A stretch of DNA of 15,697 nucleotides from an uncultured Chloroflexota bacterium (GCA_903858085.1 CAIOHJ010000277.1:1-15697), one strand, 5' to 3'. Shown: positions 6,900 through 14,813, numbered from the stretch's first letter. Numbers and translations are program-made. The notes: generated by a model not told the origin, from the sequence alone.

Positions 6900-7654
6900 T
6901 CCGTTTCGCAACCCGCCGGCCGCTTGTCGGTCGCCTGGCCTGCTGGGCAGTCGCCTGGTGGCTGGCAAGCACCCTCCTGTTCGTCAGCACCGTCGACGTG
7001 CAGGCCGAGGAACCTCGCACGCCCGCCCACGCCCTGACGGCCGACGCGTCGGCCGGGCCATTTTTCCCGATCGTGGCCTCTCTGCCCCGTCCCGCCGCCA
7101 AGCCGCCGCTGCCCTTTGCGGGCCCGCTGGTCGGCCCGTTGATCAAACGTGTGTCGATGAACGATCTCGACAACCGCACGACCGCCTTCTTTCCTACCCA
7201 GGCTGACCTGGCCCGGCTGACGCCGATCGAACAGCCCACAGAAACGCGCTGGATCCGCGTGGATCTCAGCGAACAGTTGGCGGTCGTCTACGAAAACCGA
7301 CGTCCCTTGCGCGGGTTTGTCATCTCTTCAGGGCTGCCGGGCACCCCCACCGTAGAGGGAGAGTTTCGAATCCGCACCAAGGTGCGGGTTCAGACCCTCT
7401 CCGGCGGCAGCGGTGAAAACGCCTATTCGGTGCCCAATGTCGAATGGATCCAGTACTTTTACAGCGACTACGGCTTTCACAACACCTACTGGCACAGCGA
7501 CTTTGGCAAACCGATGAGTCGCGGCTGCATCAACATGACAACCGCCGATGCCAAATGGCTGTTCGACTGGGCTGGCCCAACCTGGGACGGAAAAACCAAC
7601 TGGTTTTCCAGCACAAAAGCCAACCCCGGCACCTTGGTGGTTGTACACGAGTAG
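6896..7654 (+). CDS. Secreted L,D-transpeptidase without LysM domains
   Basis: This 252-residue exported protein has a signal peptide (basic MIRFATRRPLVGR, hydrophobic core 14-31, cleavage near VQA-EE at about 37) and a C-terminal YkuD domain from about residue 118. The putative catalytic residues are His195 in YGFHNTYWH and Cys211 in MSRGCINM. The usual His just before Gly-Cys in SHGC is Arg here, a known kind of variation whose effect I cannot predict. Residues 40-115 form a Pro-rich linker. Its start overlaps the YdjM-like stop by 4 bp (ATGA), so the two should be translated together. It resembles the LysM transpeptidase at 5055 in the YkuD core (GTPTVxGxFxxxTK, NVxWxxYF, YWHxxFGxPxSxGCxNM), which suggests an old duplication. 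Confidence 0.91.
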   Translation: MIRFATRRPLVGRLACWAVAWWLASTLLFVSTVDVQAEEPRTPAHALTADASAGPFFPIVASLPRPAAKPPLPFAGPLVGPLIKRVSMNDLDNRTTAFFPTQADLARLTPIEQPTETRWIRVDLSEQLAVVYENRRPLRGFVISSGLPGTPTVEGEFRIRTKVRVQTLSGGSGENAYSVPNVEWIQYFYSDYGFHNTYWHSDFGKPMSRGCINMTTADAKWLFDWAGPTWDGKTNWFSSTKANPGTLVVVHE

Positions 7655-7710
7655 AGCTGTCTGGTTTCTGATTGGCTACAGGAAGGGCCGGAGATGCGCA
7701 GGGTGAACCT

Positions 7711-8826
7711 ATGCAGTTCGAACGCTACCTGAACAGTCGTCTTCTGGCCCAGCCGCTGCAGATCCTGATTGTCGACCCGGATCTGCCAGCCCGTCGGCTG
7801 ATCCGGCTGATCCTGCAGTCCGAAGGGCATTTTTTTCACGAGGCGCTGGACGGCGAGGAGGCGATCGAACAGTTTGAAACGATTCGCCCAGACCTGGTGC
7901 TGCTCAACATGGTGCTCCCGCGCCTCAGCGGGCTCAAGGTCCTGGCCGAGCTGCGCCAGCGGGACCCGCTGGCGGGCATCATCATGGCCAGCGCGCTCCC
8001 CTCCGAACATCTGGCTGTCGAATCGCTGCTGGGGGGAGCCGACGATTATCTGGCCAAACCCTTTCGGCTGCGTGCGATCCAGATGAGCGTGCGCCGGGTC
8101 ATGGAGCGTGTCCAACTGCGGCGGCGGAACGCCGACCTGCAGAGCGAGCTGCTTTCAGCCAACCAGCGGCTGCGTCACTATGTGGCACAGCCGCTGGTTG
8201 AGAGCCTGCTGCGCAGCCCGACCCCGCCCCAGTTGGGCGGGGTGCGCACCCCGGTCACCACCCTCTTTTTGGACTTCGCCGATTTTACCGAACTGGCCGC
8301 CGAGCTCTCCCCAGACCAGGTCGTTCAGCTCCTCAACACACAGTTCGCCTTCCTGACCGAGATCGTGCTGGCCAACGGTGGTTTTGTCGACAAACTGATG
8401 GGGGACGGGTTTATGGCCCTGTTCAACGCCCCCGCCGCCTGCCTCGACCATGCCCAGCGCGCAGTGCTCAGCGCTGCGGCCATGCGCCGGGCCATCCAAC
8501 AACACAACCGCAGCGGGCAACACTCCCTGGCGGTCCGGATCGGGATCCACACCGGCGAAGCCATTGCTGGCAACATCGGTGCTGCCCAGCTGATGAACTA
8601 TACGGCGATCGGCGATGCCGTCAACCTGGCCAAACGGATCGAGGAGAGCTGTCTGCCCAACCAGATTTTGGTCTCTGTCGACACAGGTGTCCAGCTGGAC
8701 CGCAGCGCGCTGGCCCAGGAGCGGGTCGAGCTGCGCCCGTATGGCTCCTACCAGCTCAAAGGACGCACCGACGGTGTCGAACTCTTCGCTGTCTGCGACA
8801 ACGGCACAGACAGCTGGCCGTCATAA
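7711..8826 (+). CDS. Degenerate receiver domain fused to a class III nucleotide cyclase
   Basis: This 371-residue cytosolic signalling protein has a receiver-like domain (about 17-135), a short coiled-coil linker (about 135-165) and a class III cyclase domain (about 180-365). In the receiver, the phosphoacceptor Asp is Asn66 (PDLVLLNMVLP) and the acidic pair reads VDPD, while Ser94 and Lys116 (KPF) are kept. The cyclase retains metal-binding Asp188 (LFLDFADF) and Asp232 (MGDG). It also retains Lys228 and Thr298, which suit adenine recognition in class IIIb enzymes, and Asn305/Arg309 for transition-state binding. It is therefore predicted to make cAMP. ATG 7711 is chosen over the open-frame TTG at 7672. 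The 3' end overlaps the converging hydrolase by 79 bp. What controls it is unclear, since Asn66 cannot be phosphorylated normally. Confidence 0.9.
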   Translation: MQFERYLNSRLLAQPLQILIVDPDLPARRLIRLILQSEGHFFHEALDGEEAIEQFETIRPDLVLLNMVLPRLSGLKVLAELRQRDPLAGIIMASALPSEHLAVESLLGGADDYLAKPFRLRAIQMSVRRVMERVQLRRRNADLQSELLSANQRLRHYVAQPLVESLLRSPTPPQLGGVRTPVTTLFLDFADFTELAAELSPDQVVQLLNTQFAFLTEIVLANGGFVDKLMGDGFMALFNAPAACLDHAQRAVLSAAAMRRAIQQHNRSGQHSLAVRIGIHTGEAIAGNIGAAQLMNYTAIGDAVNLAKRIEESCLPNQILVSVDTGVQLDRSALAQERVELRPYGSYQLKGRTDGVELFAVCDNGTDSWPS

Positions 8827-9440
8827 CGGGTCGGCGCTCGCCCCAAAAATTGTGCCACCGCCCGCTGGACACGTGGGTCATAGACCATCCACCCATGGGC
8901 CGGGCTGAGGATGCGCCGGGCATCGCCGACAGGCAAAACAGCGCTGGTGGCCGGCAGAACTGTCAGGTCAAGGGGCGTCCACACCGACAAAAATGGCCGG
9001 CTGGCCAGGTCGTCCAGGTGGCTGTTGAGCGACTGCAAAAAGGGGCTGCGCACCTGCATCTGGCGCAGCGCAGGTTGCCAGGCCCAGCCTGCGCTGACCA
9101 CCCCGCGGTGCGGGGTAGAAATCGTGACAAAACGGCGAATCCGCTCTCGGCCGCCCAGCCAGTGGAGGATCACACGGCCGATCAGCCCGCCCATGCTGAA
9201 GCCGACCTGGTCGAAGGCGGCTTTCGGCCCGAACCGGGCGTCGATCTCGGCCAGCGTCTGGACCGCCAGCGTCTCCAGCGGCACCGAACCGTCGCTGGGC
9301 TGGGGAGAGATGGTCACCACCTGCCGTCCCGCTGCGCGCAGATGGCCAGCCAGCGCGTCCAGCCTCTTTGCCTGATCCAGCCAGCCAGGAATCAAGACAA
9401 CGGGCGGGGCTGGCGGCTGCGCCGCAGGCCAGCCGCTCAC
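8748..9440 (-). CDS. Alpha/beta hydrolase, triacylglycerol-lipase-like
   Basis: This 230-residue alpha/beta-hydrolase-fold esterase or lipase has no signal peptide. VVLIPGWLDQ (14-23) supplies the oxyanion region. GFSMGG holds the nucleophile Ser82, followed by GRVILHWLGG and VTISTPHRG, typical of lipase class 2/PGAP1-like proteins. Asp158 (TPLDLTVLP) and His182 (SPAHGWMV) complete a triad. The GTG start at 9440 overlaps the protease stop (GTGA), giving translational coupling. A longer frame to 9647 would run inside the protease gene and shows no domain character. The last 25 or so residues overlap the cyclase 3' end on the opposite strand, and this tail is probably dispensable. The substrate is unknown. 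Pairing with a secreted protease could mean shared expression only. Confidence 0.84.
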   Translation of the reverse strand: MSGWPAAQPPAPPVVLIPGWLDQAKRLDALAGHLRAAGRQVVTISPQPSDGSVPLETLAVQTLAEIDARFGPKAAFDQVGFSMGGLIGRVILHWLGGRERIRRFVTISTPHRGVVSAGWAWQPALRQMQVRSPFLQSLNSHLDDLASRPFLSVWTPLDLTVLPATSAVLPVGDARRILSPAHGWMVYDPRVQRAVAQFLGRAPTRYDGQLSVPLSQTAKSSTPSVRPLSW

Positions 9441-11002
9441 GGGGTCACCACCAGGGGCAGCCAAACCATCTCCACTGTCCCAGCCGACTGTACCAGCCGC
9501 AGGGCGTCGAGCCGTCCGTGGCCATACACCGGATTGGGGCTCTGGGCGATTCCGGTGCAGCCGGCCTCGGCAACGGGCTCGGCAGTGGAGAGGAGCAGCA
9601 GTTCGGTCGCCTCGACCTGGCCGATCAGCTGGGGGGCCAGCGACCACAACAGCGCCACCGCACCCGCCACATGGGGTGCGGCCATGCTGGTGCCGCTGAG
9701 GTAGACATCGACCGACGGCTGGCTGTTTTGCATGACCGCCGAGCGCACCCCGACCCCTGGCGCGCTGAGGTCGGGTTTGAGCCGCCCGCTGCCATCGGCG
9801 GTCACCGGGCCCCGGCTGCTGAACCCTGCGATCCGCCCGTTGCTGTCATAGGCACCCACGCTGGTCACTGCGTCGTGCATCCCGATCGGCGTGTCGATGG
9901 AAGAACAGCCAGGGCCAGCATTGCCCGCCGAGGCCACCACGAAGATACCGGCCGCCCGCATCGTCTCGACCACCTGGCGCAGGCTGTCGAGGTCGCACCC
10001 CTCGCTGGGCGGGCAGCCCCAGGAGTTGTTGATGACATGCGGGGCCAGCTCCGGGCGACCCTCGACCAGCGGGTCACCCCCCTGGGGGTACGGGGCCAGA
10101 AAAAATTCAAAACAGGCTGTGTAGCTGGCGGGGGTGCCGACCCCATCGCGCATGTTGCGGCAGGCGATCCACCTGGCAGCGGGTGCCATGCCGAGCACGG
10201 TGTCCCCCATCGACGTGGCATCGCCGGCCACCGTGGCCAGGGTGTGGGTTCCATGGCCGTTGTCGTCGCAGGGGATCTGGGGGTCAGGCGGGCATTCGGT
10301 GTCGTAGAGGGGGTCGCGGCCCCAGCCATCAAACCAGTTGTAGGGGTGGGTGGCCGTCAGGGTGGCCGTGTTCCACCCCCGGTAGCCCCGCTGGAGCGCC
10401 GGGTGTTCCCAGGCCACACCGGTGTCCTGGCCAGCGACGACAATGCCTTGCCCGCGAGCGCCCAGTTCCCAGACTGCGTCGGCGTGGGTGGCGGTCAGCC
10501 CCCAGGGCAAGGTCGCCGTGCCAGGGTGTGGGGCCAGCTCGCTGTGCTGCAGCCAGCGCGGTTCTCTGGCCGCGCCCCGCACCGCCGGGTTGCGCGCCAG
10601 CCGGGCGACCTCGGGCCGGGCAGCCAGGGCGTTCGCCAGCGCAAGGTCCCCTTTTACCTCCACCATGTTGACCAGGTAGTACGCCCGATAGCGCACCCCC
10701 TGCTGCTCCAGCCAGCCGTGCAGCCCCGCCTGGGTGCGCCGGGCGTGTGCGGTCAGGGCACGGTACAACGCCTGGCGGCGGGCCAGGCTGTCGCCGCTGC
10801 CCGCCGGCAGCGCCAGCTGGTCTGACAGGATCACCAGAAACGAAACCGGGCCAGCCGCCCCTTCCAGCTCGTGCTGCAGCGCCTGGCTGATCCTGGCTGG
10901 GCGCTGCTGTGCCAGCGCGGGGGGAAGCGCCCAGCCCAGCGCTGCCAGCACCGCTGCCAGCGCAACAGCCAGCAAAGCCTTCGACCCCTTTGTGCACGCC
11001 AT
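9437..11002 (-). CDS. Secreted subtilisin-like serine protease (S8, bacillopeptidase F-like)
   Basis: This 521-residue exported S8 peptidase has a signal peptide (KGSKALLAVALAAVLAALGW, cleavage after PALAQ near 32). A propeptide-like region (about 50-140) includes VSFLVILSDQ and YYLVNMVEVKGD. The catalytic domain spans about 165-505. The triad is Asp193 (AGQDTGV), His250 (DNGHGTHT) and Ser439 (GTSMAAPH), with oxyanion Asn326 (NNSWG). The spacing and the large insert between Asp and His fit the bacillopeptidase F group. The extreme C-terminus (VEMVWLPLVVTP) resembles the xYLPLV tails I associate with secreted Chloroflexota proteins. ATG 11002 has AGGTG 6 nt before it; ATG 11023 is an alternative. 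It is coupled to the downstream hydrolase. Confidence 0.94.
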   Translation of the reverse strand: MACTKGSKALLAVALAAVLAALGWALPPALAQQRPARISQALQHELEGAAGPVSFLVILSDQLALPAGSGDSLARRQALYRALTAHARRTQAGLHGWLEQQGVRYRAYYLVNMVEVKGDLALANALAARPEVARLARNPAVRGAAREPRWLQHSELAPHPGTATLPWGLTATHADAVWELGARGQGIVVAGQDTGVAWEHPALQRGYRGWNTATLTATHPYNWFDGWGRDPLYDTECPPDPQIPCDDNGHGTHTLATVAGDATSMGDTVLGMAPAARWIACRNMRDGVGTPASYTACFEFFLAPYPQGGDPLVEGRPELAPHVINNSWGCPPSEGCDLDSLRQVVETMRAAGIFVVASAGNAGPGCSSIDTPIGMHDAVTSVGAYDSNGRIAGFSSRGPVTADGSGRLKPDLSAPGVGVRSAVMQNSQPSVDVYLSGTSMAAPHVAGAVALLWSLAPQLIGQVEATELLLLSTAEPVAEAGCTGIAQSPNPVYGHGRLDALRLVQSAGTVEMVWLPLVVTP

Positions 11003-11111
11003 TTTTTTCACCTGCCCCTCCATTGAGAGCCATGTTACTCCCCGCAGCCGGTTCTTCACAGATAATACTCGAAAAACATGGCAGAGCATAGCAGAGATCG
11101 GAGAAAAAACG
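11003..11111. promoter_or_regulatory. Divergent promoter region between protease and peroxiredoxin
   Basis: These 109 bp must drive the protease leftward and the peroxiredoxin rightward. GATAAT (11061-11066) is a possible plus-strand -10 element, and TATTAT on the complement of nearly the same bases is a possible minus-strand one. Neither has a clear -35. GGAG (11100-11103), 8 nt before ATG 11112, is a good ribosome-binding site. No operator palindrome was found. Confidence 0.35.
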
Positions 11112-11576
11112 ATGGCAATCGCAGTGGGAGAGCTGGCCCCTGAGTTTCGCGCGACGACCGAGAGCGGGGAGACGGTGCGGCTGAGCGACTACCGAGGCCA
11201 GCGGGTGGTGCTCTACTTTTATCCGAAGGACGACACGCCGGGCTGCACAACCCAGGCCTGCGGTTTTCGTGACAGCTACCCGACCCTTACGGAACGCAAC
11301 GCAGTTGTGCTGGGCGTCAGCCCGGACAATGCCCGCTCGCACCAGAAATTCAAGACCAAATTTGACCTGCCCTTCACCCTGCTGGTCGACGAGGCGCATG
11401 CGATCGCCGAAGCCTACGGCGTGTGGGTGGAAAAAAGCATGTATGGGAAGCATTTCATGGGGATCGAACGCAGCCATTTTGTGATCGACGAACAGGGGCG
11501 GGTGCTGGATGCCCAGGTCAAGGTCAACCCCGAAGAGAGCGTGCGGGCTGCGCTGGCCGTGCTGGCGGACGGGTGA
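11112..11576 (+). CDS. bcp: Thioredoxin-dependent peroxiredoxin, BCP type
   Basis: This 154-residue protein matches bacterioferritin comigratory proteins (about 155 residues), cytosolic atypical 2-Cys peroxiredoxins that reduce hydrogen peroxide and organic hydroperoxides using thioredoxin. The AhpC/TSA fold signature VVLYFYPKDDTPGCTTQACGFRD contains the peroxidatic Cys45 in TPGCT and a second Cys50. The C-x4-C arrangement is the same as in the Escherichia coli protein, where Cys50 resolves the sulfenic acid. The later elements VVLGVSPDNARSHQKF, LPFTLLVDE and ERSHFVIDEQGRVL also fit. The frame is open far upstream, but ATG 11112 has an ideal ribosome-binding site and the family's usual N-terminus. 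It ends 12 bp before the converging permease stop. Confidence 0.95.
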   Translation: MAIAVGELAPEFRATTESGETVRLSDYRGQRVVLYFYPKDDTPGCTTQACGFRDSYPTLTERNAVVLGVSPDNARSHQKFKTKFDLPFTLLVDEAHAIAEAYGVWVEKSMYGKHFMGIERSHFVIDEQGRVLDAQVKVNPEESVRAALAVLADG

Positions 11577-11588
11577 GCGCCCTGCGGT

Positions 11589-12419
11589 TCAGCCTTTGAT
11601 CCCGGCCAGCGAAATGCCGGCCAGAAAATAGCGCTGGGCGGCAAAAAAGACGGCGATCACCGGCAGCATCGTCGTCAGCGAGGCGGCCATCAAATAGGCC
11701 CAATTGGTGGTGTAGGTCGAGCGAAAAAACTGGAGACCAAGCGTCACCGTGTAGAGATCGGGGCGTTGCAGATAGATGAGCGGGGCCAGAAAGTCGTTCC
11801 AGCTGGCCTGAAAGGTGAAGAGGGTGACGGTCGCCAGCGCTGGGGCGACCATCGGCACCAGGACCCAGGCCAGGATCTGCAGAGTGTTGGCGCCGTCGAT
11901 GCGTGCGGCGTCTTCAAAATCGCGTGGGATTGTCAAAAAAAACTGGCGCAGCAAAAAAATGTAGAAAGGGCTGCCCAGGAAGGCTGGCACGGTCAGCGGC
12001 AGGAAGGTATTGATCCAGCCCAGCCGATGAAAAATGACATAGAGCGGGGTCATGGTGACCGGATAGGGGAGCATGAGGGTGGCCAGCATGACGACAAAGA
12101 GTGTATCGCGGCCAGGGGCCCTCAGCCGGGCAAAGGCATAGGCGACGAGCGTGCACGAAAGCAGGTGGCCGACAATCGTGAGCAGCGTGATCACGGTTGT
12201 GTTGCTCAGGTAACGTCCGAAGGGGAGGGTGGTCAGCGCCTCGCTGTAGTTCTCCCAGCGGGGTGGGTTGGGGAGCCAGCGCGGGGGCGTCTCGAAGATC
12301 TGCCAGGTTGGCTTGAGTGAGGAGGAGAGCATCCAAAGCAAAGGGACCAGAAAGAGCAGCGCCACGCCCCAGAGGAGGGCCAGCAGCAGCCAACGGCGCA
12401 GACGGGCAGAAGAGATCAT
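11589..12419 (-). CDS. ABC sugar importer permease, MalG/CUT1 type
   Basis: This 276-residue inner-membrane permease has about six hydrophobic segments (for example 10-30, 74-96, 107-127). The EAA loop at about 169-190 (EDAARIDGANTLQILAWVLVP) docks onto the ATPase subunit. The C-terminal FFAAQRYFLAGISLAGIKG ending is typical of MalG-like CUT1 permeases for di- and oligosaccharides. The ATG lies in ATGA at the stop of the upstream permease, so the two are coupled and probably made in equal amounts as a heterodimer. No ATPase gene follows, and the next gene converges. A shared MsmX/UgpC-like ATPase elsewhere in the genome is likely. The transported sugar cannot be inferred. Confidence 0.93.
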   Translation of the reverse strand: MISSARLRRWLLLALLWGVALLFLVPLLWMLSSSLKPTWQIFETPPRWLPNPPRWENYSEALTTLPFGRYLSNTTVITLLTIVGHLLSCTLVAYAFARLRAPGRDTLFVVMLATLMLPYPVTMTPLYVIFHRLGWINTFLPLTVPAFLGSPFYIFLLRQFFLTIPRDFEDAARIDGANTLQILAWVLVPMVAPALATVTLFTFQASWNDFLAPLIYLQRPDLYTVTLGLQFFRSTYTTNWAYLMAASLTTMLPVIAVFFAAQRYFLAGISLAGIKG

Positions 12420-13321
12420 GGGGTTTCCCCCTCGTAGTAGACCCACCAGCGGCCGCTCCGCACGACGAGCAAGGTGAAGGCCAGGATGAGCGCAAAAAGG
12501 ACCCAGGCCAGCGCCGAGGCGTAGCCCATCTGGAACTCTTGAAAGGCTTTGCGGTAGAGGTAAAGCACCAGAAAGAGGGTGGCGTCGAGCGGACCGCCGT
12601 TGGTGGCCACAAATGCGCTGGTAAAGGTTTGAAAGGTGGCAATGACGCTCAGCACGAGGTTGAAGAAGATTGTGGGGGTCAGCAGCGGCAGGGTCAGGCC
12701 GACAAAGCTGCGCCAGGCGCCGGCGCCGTCCATCGCAGCGGCTTCGTAGAGCTCGCGCGGGATGCCGCGCAAACCAGCCAGGTAGATGACAGCGGTCCGC
12801 CCCAGCCCCCACAGGCTCATCATCCAGAGTGCGGTCAGTGCTGTGTGCGGGTCTGCCAGCCAGCGGGGCCCTTGAACGCCGAGCTGCGCCAGCCCGGCGT
12901 TGATCAGACCGGCCTCGGGGTGGAAGAGCCACATCCACACCACCACAAATGCCACCCCCGAGAGCACGGAGGGCATGTAGTAAAGGGTGCGCAGCAGCCG
13001 GATCCCGCGTGCGTCGACCTGGTTCATCAGCAGTGCCAGCAGCAGGCCGCCGACCAGCTCGGTGGGGACGTACATCAACGTATAGCGTGCCGTGACAGTG
13101 AGCGACTGCCAGAAGAGACGGTCATCGAGCAGGCGTGCGTAGTTGCGCAGGCCCACCAGCTCGGGCGGGGAGAGCATGTCCCAGCGGGTGAAGCTGATGC
13201 CCAGCGACACTGCGATCGGGATCAAGGTAAAGGTCAGCAGCCCGACCAGCCACGGGGAAATGAGCAGGTAGAAGGTCACTGCCTCGCGGCGCCGGGCCCG
13301 GCCTGGATGAGGGTGTTGCAT
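12416..13321 (-). CDS. ABC sugar importer permease, MalF/UgpA type
   Basis: This 301-residue inner-membrane permease of the CUT1 family has a short basic N-terminus (HPGRARRRE) followed by a first transmembrane segment (about 17-42, ISPWLVGLLTFTLIPIAVSL). The ISFTRWDML and FVGLRNYxRLL-like region (here LVGLRNYARLL) is characteristic of UgpA/MsmF-like subunits. The EAA loop sits at about 190-212 (ELYEAAAMDGAGAWRSFVGLTLP). The NGGPLDAT turn and the AYxSALAWVLF-like last helices also fit. It starts 51 bp after the binding-protein stop, with a strong hairpin between, and overlaps the MalG-like gene by 4 bp. Confidence 0.93.
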   Translation of the reverse strand: MQHPHPGRARRREAVTFYLLISPWLVGLLTFTLIPIAVSLGISFTRWDMLSPPELVGLRNYARLLDDRLFWQSLTVTARYTLMYVPTELVGGLLLALLMNQVDARGIRLLRTLYYMPSVLSGVAFVVVWMWLFHPEAGLINAGLAQLGVQGPRWLADPHTALTALWMMSLWGLGRTAVIYLAGLRGIPRELYEAAAMDGAGAWRSFVGLTLPLLTPTIFFNLVLSVIATFQTFTSAFVATNGGPLDATLFLVLYLYRKAFQEFQMGYASALAWVLFALILAFTLLVVRSGRWWVYYEGETP

Positions 13322-13332
13322 GGCAACAGCAG

Positions 13333-13365
13333 GCTGGGAAGGGCACTGGGGGCGCCCTTCCCAGC
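13333..13365. terminator. Perfect 12-bp hairpin between binding-protein and permease genes
   Basis: GCTGGGAAGGGC and GCCCTTCCCAGC pair perfectly around a 9-nt loop, in the 51-bp gap inside the importer operon. In the operon direction no U-run follows, so it more likely stabilises the upstream mRNA or attenuates transcription, raising lipoprotein over permease levels. Such hairpins are common in sugar-importer operons. On the other strand it is followed by ATTTTT and would look like a rho-independent terminator. Confidence 0.65.
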
Positions 13366-13372
13366 GAGATTT

Positions 13373-14707
13373 TTATGGGCGCAGATCGTCGAGGGCGGTC
13401 TGTGCGTCCTGGGCAGCGGTGGCCAGCAGGGCCGCAACATCAGCGGTGGGGTCGAGGATCACACTCTCCAGCACGCGGCGCAGCGCCGGGTCGGCTGTCT
13501 GGCCCCAGAAGGGGGTGAAGACATAGGCGCGATCGGCCAGGTGGTTGAGTTCGGCCAGCCAGACTCCTTCGATCGGGTCGGCGGCCAGCCCCGAGCTCTC
13601 GGCGACGCTGGCGACGCTGGGCAGGGCCCAATCTTTCCAGACCTCGGCTCCTTGTGCGCCGACGTAGTAGCGCAGGAAACGCCATGCAGCCTCTGGCTGC
13701 TCGCTCAAGGCGGAAATGCCGAACCCGCCCCAAAAGAGCACCCCGGCCCGCTCGGCGCCGGCCGGCAGCGGTGCCACGCCCAGCTCCAGATTGGGGTTTT
13801 GCAACATCCCTGCCTGTGGCCACCGCCCGAACAGCCGCATGGCGGCCTTGCCGTTGTCAAACTCGCTGTTTCCCCCGCCAAAGGCGTTCATGTCTGCCGG
13901 CAGCGGTGCCACCCCATATTTGTGATAGAGATCGGCGTAGAACTGCACCGCGCGCTGCACCTCTGGAGAATCCAGATAGCCGGCAAAGGTCGTCCCTTCA
14001 GCGTCGATCAGCTGGCCGCCAGCCGCCGCCACCCAGTACTCGAAGCCGGTGGTCCACGGGCCAGGCAATTGAATCCCCCACTGCTCGACCGTCCCGTCTG
14101 CGCTGGTGCGGGTCAGCTGCTGGGCGGTAGCCAGCAGATCTTCCCAGCGCCAGCCCTCCTGCGGATAGGCGACGCCCGCTGCGTCGAAGAGCTTTTTGTT
14201 GTAGTAGATCGCCAGCGGGGAGAAATCTTTGGGCAGCAGATACTGGGCATCGTTCCACTGGCCTGGGGCCATCACCCCGGGCAGGTAGATGCTGGTGTCG
14301 AGCGGGTACTGCTCGCTGGCGATAAAATCGTCCAGCGGCAGAAAAGCCCCTTTGTCGACAAACATCGGCACGGCGTCGTCGCCGATCTGCAGCAGATCAG
14401 GCGGGTCGCCGGCGGCGATCTGGGTCAGAATGCGGGCGTAGTAGTCGCCGCTGCCGACTGGCTCCAGCTGCACCTGGATGTCGGGGTTTTCGGCCTCAAA
14501 CTGTTCGATAATGCGCAGGTGGGGGGAGAGCCCCTCGCCGCTGTCGCCGGTGCCGACCCGCAGCACGATCTTCGCCCCTTCTGGCTGGGCCGTGGGCGTC
14601 GCCGTGACCACCACCGTCTGCACCAGCCCTCCTTCGGTGGCGACGCAGCCGCTGAGCAGCAGCCCACAGAGTGCTGCCCACAGAATAAGCACTGTTTGTT
14701 TGGTCAT
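13373..14707 (-). CDS. ABC sugar-binding lipoprotein (extracellular solute-binding family 1)
   Basis: This 444-residue sugar-binding protein is anchored outside the membrane and delivers its ligand to the two downstream permeases. A lipoprotein signal peptide ends LLLSGC, with Cys21 as the lipidated residue. The linker VVVTATPTAQP follows. The family 1 fold begins with IVLRVGTG, then IIEQFEAENPDIQVQLEPVGSGDYYARILTQIAAGDPPDLLQIGDD. Later come FSPLAIYYNKKLFDAAGV and the hinge/WP segment NGKAAMRLFGRWPQ. It ends TALDDLRP. It is the first gene of the operon, behind a possible LacI-type operator. Reference ligands of this family are oligosaccharides or glycerol-phosphates, and nothing in the sequence fixes which applies here. 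Confidence 0.95.
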   Translation of the reverse strand: MTKQTVLILWAALCGLLLSGCVATEGGLVQTVVVTATPTAQPEGAKIVLRVGTGDSGEGLSPHLRIIEQFEAENPDIQVQLEPVGSGDYYARILTQIAAGDPPDLLQIGDDAVPMFVDKGAFLPLDDFIASEQYPLDTSIYLPGVMAPGQWNDAQYLLPKDFSPLAIYYNKKLFDAAGVAYPQEGWRWEDLLATAQQLTRTSADGTVEQWGIQLPGPWTTGFEYWVAAAGGQLIDAEGTTFAGYLDSPEVQRAVQFYADLYHKYGVAPLPADMNAFGGGNSEFDNGKAAMRLFGRWPQAGMLQNPNLELGVAPLPAGAERAGVLFWGGFGISALSEQPEAAWRFLRYYVGAQGAEVWKDWALPSVASVAESSGLAADPIEGVWLAELNHLADRAYVFTPFWGQTADPALRRVLESVILDPTADVAALLATAAQDAQTALDDLRP

Positions 14708-14784
14708 CGTTGAAACCTTTCTCCTGTTCAGGCTATTTTCGGGAACAAATCTTCTATCCTTCCCAGAGGGAAACTTTCTGGACT

Positions 14785-14813
14785 ATTCTCTCACAGATCA
14801 GATGCAGTTGCAA
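14785..14813 (-). promoter_or_regulatory. Possible importer-operon promoter overlapping the palindrome
   Basis: On the minus strand TTGCAA (14813-14808) and GAGAAT (14790-14785) are 17 bp apart, about 80 bp before the binding-protein ATG. Each matches the consensus at 4 of 6 positions, so this is weak. The -35 falls inside one half of the palindrome at 14808-14823, which would make sense for a repressor-blocked promoter. The rest of 14708-14932 shows no gene. Confidence 0.3.

Noticed and set aside
12317..14713. 798-codon plus-strand frame opposite the sugar-importer operon
   Set aside because: It is antisense to three confident importer genes. Its translation is Gln/His/Gly-rich, as expected from reverse-reading GC-rich membrane-protein codons.
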